From CAVVNC01 sp963750015 (GTDB taxonomy: Bacteria; Desulfobacterota; Syntrophorhabdia; Syntrophorhabdales; WCHB1-27): a stretch of 6,753 nt of DNA. The notes beneath the pieces are model-generated. The model worked only from the letters and a program-made list of their open reading frames with translations, was not told the origin of the DNA and ran no database searches. A program made the translations under genes and the position numbers. The DNA is taken from the NCBI GenBank assembly GCA_963750015.1, contig CAVVPU010000065.1:1-6753 (forward strand), in the 5' to 3' direction. This document shows positions 5,636 through 6,753 of the stretch, piece after piece. How positions within the stretch are numbered: the first letter of the stretch is position 1; every line of letters begins with the position of its first letter.

Positions 5636-6753
5636 ATGCAGAACGTGCTCATATACGGCGATGAGCTGGCCTCGGCGGAGTATACGCCGTCCCATCCATT
5701 CAGACCTATCAGAGCGAAGCTCTTTCTCGAGCTTCTGCACCGATACCACCATCTTTATGACGGCCAGGTGAGCATAAGGAAACCCGAGCCGTTGCCTGAG
5801 GAGCTCCTCTACCTCTTCCATGAGAAATCGTACATTGACCTTTTGAAGAAAGCGGAGCGAGGCGAGTTCGAGCCCGATATGCTTCAGGCAGGGCTCGGAA
5901 CGGAAGAGAACCCTGTCTTCAGGGATATGTTCCGGGTTGCAGTGACGATCGCGGGTGGCACCTACCAGGGTGCCATGCTCCTTCTGGAAGATGACGTGAG
6001 GTGTGTCTTCGACCCCGTGGCCGGCCTCCACCATGCAGGCCGCAGCCACGCCTCCGGTTTTTGTTACATAAACGATATTGCCATTGCCATAGCGGCTCTT
6101 GTGAAAAAAGGGGTAAAAATTGCATACATCGACATAGATGTCCATCACGGCGATGGCGTGCAGGATGCATTCTACGACACGGATCGCGTGCTCACCGTCT
6201 CTCTTCACGAATCGGGTGAAACGCTTTTTCCGGGCACCGGCTTCGAGACCGAAATCGGCGCGGGCCCGGGCACCGGCTTCAATGTGAACATTCCTTTCCG
6301 TGCAGGCACGGACGATGAAGTCTATCTTTCAACCTTCGAGGCACTAGTCCCGCCCCTTGTCGAACGGTTCAAGCCGGATATCGTCTTTGCAACGGTCGGG
6401 GGAGACACGCACCGGGACGATCGACTCGCCCATCTGAACCTCACGAGCAACGGCTACAAGAAGGTGGTGTCGAGGATCAACGATCTCTCTCCCAAAATAC
6501 TGGCCATGGGCGGTGGGGGGTACAATGTGTACAAGACCGCGGCCCTGTGGACCCTCGCGTGGTCGGCCCTGATCGGCGCGGAGCCTCAGGATAAGTTCAC
6601 CGGGCTCGTGGGCGGCATGATGTACGGGCCGGAGGCAGAGGCAGGGACCCTGGAAGACCTGCCTTTCGTTCTGGAGGGTGAGGAAAAGAGGCTATGCGTG
6701 GAGTATGCGGAAAGGGTGGTGAAGTCCATCAAGGAAAAAGTCTTCCCCATCCA
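5636..6753 (+). CDS. Zinc-dependent deacetylase of the histone deacetylase/AcuC superfamily (3' end cut by window edge)
   Basis: An arginase/deacetylase-fold enzyme that hydrolyses acetyl groups from acetyl-lysine or small acetylamines, presumably in the cytoplasm (no signal peptide). The visible 372 residues stay open to the window end and cover the full catalytic core; HDLP of Aquifex is about 375 residues. Motifs in order: HPFRPIRAKLFLELL near the N-terminus; GLHHAGRSHASGFCYIND with the paired active-site His132/His133; YIDIDVHHGDG with metal ligands Asp168 and His170 and charge-relay Asp166 and Asp173; GGDTHRDD with the third metal ligand Asp257; and GGGGYN with transition-state Tyr296. 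These match HDLP H131/H132, D166/D168/H170/D173, D258 and Y297 almost number for number, so it should be active. The C-terminal part (about 315-372) is less conserved. AcuC in B. subtilis deacetylates acetyl-CoA synthetase, but no acs or acuA is in view, so the substrate is unknown. Polyamine deacetylases share this fold and remain an alternative. Confidence 0.93.
   Translation, partial: MQNVLIYGDELASAEYTPSHPFRPIRAKLFLELLHRYHHLYDGQVSIRKPEPLPEELLYLFHEKSYIDLLKKAERGEFEPDMLQAGLGTEENPVFRDMFRVAVTIAGGTYQGAMLLLEDDVRCVFDPVAGLHHAGRSHASGFCYINDIAIAIAALVKKGVKIAYIDIDVHHGDGVQDAFYDTDRVLTVSLHESGETLFPGTGFETEIGAGPGTGFNVNIPFRAGTDDEVYLSTFEALVPPLVERFKPDIVFATVGGDTHRDDRLAHLNLTSNGYKKVVSRINDLSPKILAMGGGGYNVYKTAALWTLAWSALIGAEPQDKFTGLVGGMMYGPEAEAGTLEDLPFVLEGEEKRLCVEYAERVVKSIKEKVFPI

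Noticed and set aside
5588..6208. Minus-strand 206-residue frame opposite the deacetylase
   Set aside because: It is antisense of the conserved HDAC core, and its composition reflects the reverse complement of His- and Asp-rich motifs.
1..6753. CRISPR array, tRNA/rRNA genes, insertion sequences, phage or toxin-antitoxin pairs
   Set aside because: No regularly spaced repeats, cloverleaf-like segments, transposase motifs or small paired genes were seen on either strand. The macrodomain is not next to a DarT-like toxin.

Overview
The window carries six protein genes of housekeeping or widespread type in a GC-rich bacterial genome. Two of them run off the edges. No tRNA, rRNA, CRISPR array, transposase or phage gene is visible. 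The protein types suggest an anaerobic or syntrophic bacterium, perhaps of the Desulfobacterota/Nitrospirota kind. They include a Fe-S type PurF, an Af1521-like macrodomain, a bacterial Tim44-like protein and an HDLP-like deacetylase. This placement is a low-confidence inference.

Left part (1-2151, all minus strand): a compact operon reading right to left, macrodomain protein (2151-1603), then purF (1599-204), then pyrE (201 to beyond base 1). Intergenic gaps are 3 and 2 bases. PurF and PyrE both consume PRPP, for purine and pyrimidine synthesis respectively. purF carries an apparent one-base insertion near 361-362. Read literally, the frame does not stop but runs into pyrE, so automated annotation may report a false PurF-PyrE fusion. 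Removing one base restores a canonical 464-residue PurF, including two of the four Fe-S ligand cysteines.

Centre (2152-4375): a 67-bp divergent spacer with back-to-back promoter candidates, then recG on the plus strand. RecG is a full-length 718-residue branch-migration helicase with all its motifs. It lacks a ribosome binding site and may be made from a leaderless mRNA.

Right part: recG converges on a minus-strand gene for a secreted or membrane-anchored Tim44-like protein (5412-4450). The 74-bp gap between them holds a perfect 18-bp-stem palindrome built from 9-base units. It lacks a terminator U-tract on either strand. A 223-bp divergent spacer (5413-5635) has good ribosome binding sites for both flanking genes but no confident promoter for the rightward gene. 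The rightward gene, cut by the window end, is a zinc-dependent deacetylase of the arginase/histone deacetylase fold, with all catalytic residues present.

I see no convincing new multi-gene system. The points most worth a second look are the purF frameshift at a small palindrome, the macrodomain that lacks the usual catalytic Asp and Tyr and heads a PRPP-using operon, and the intergenic palindrome.
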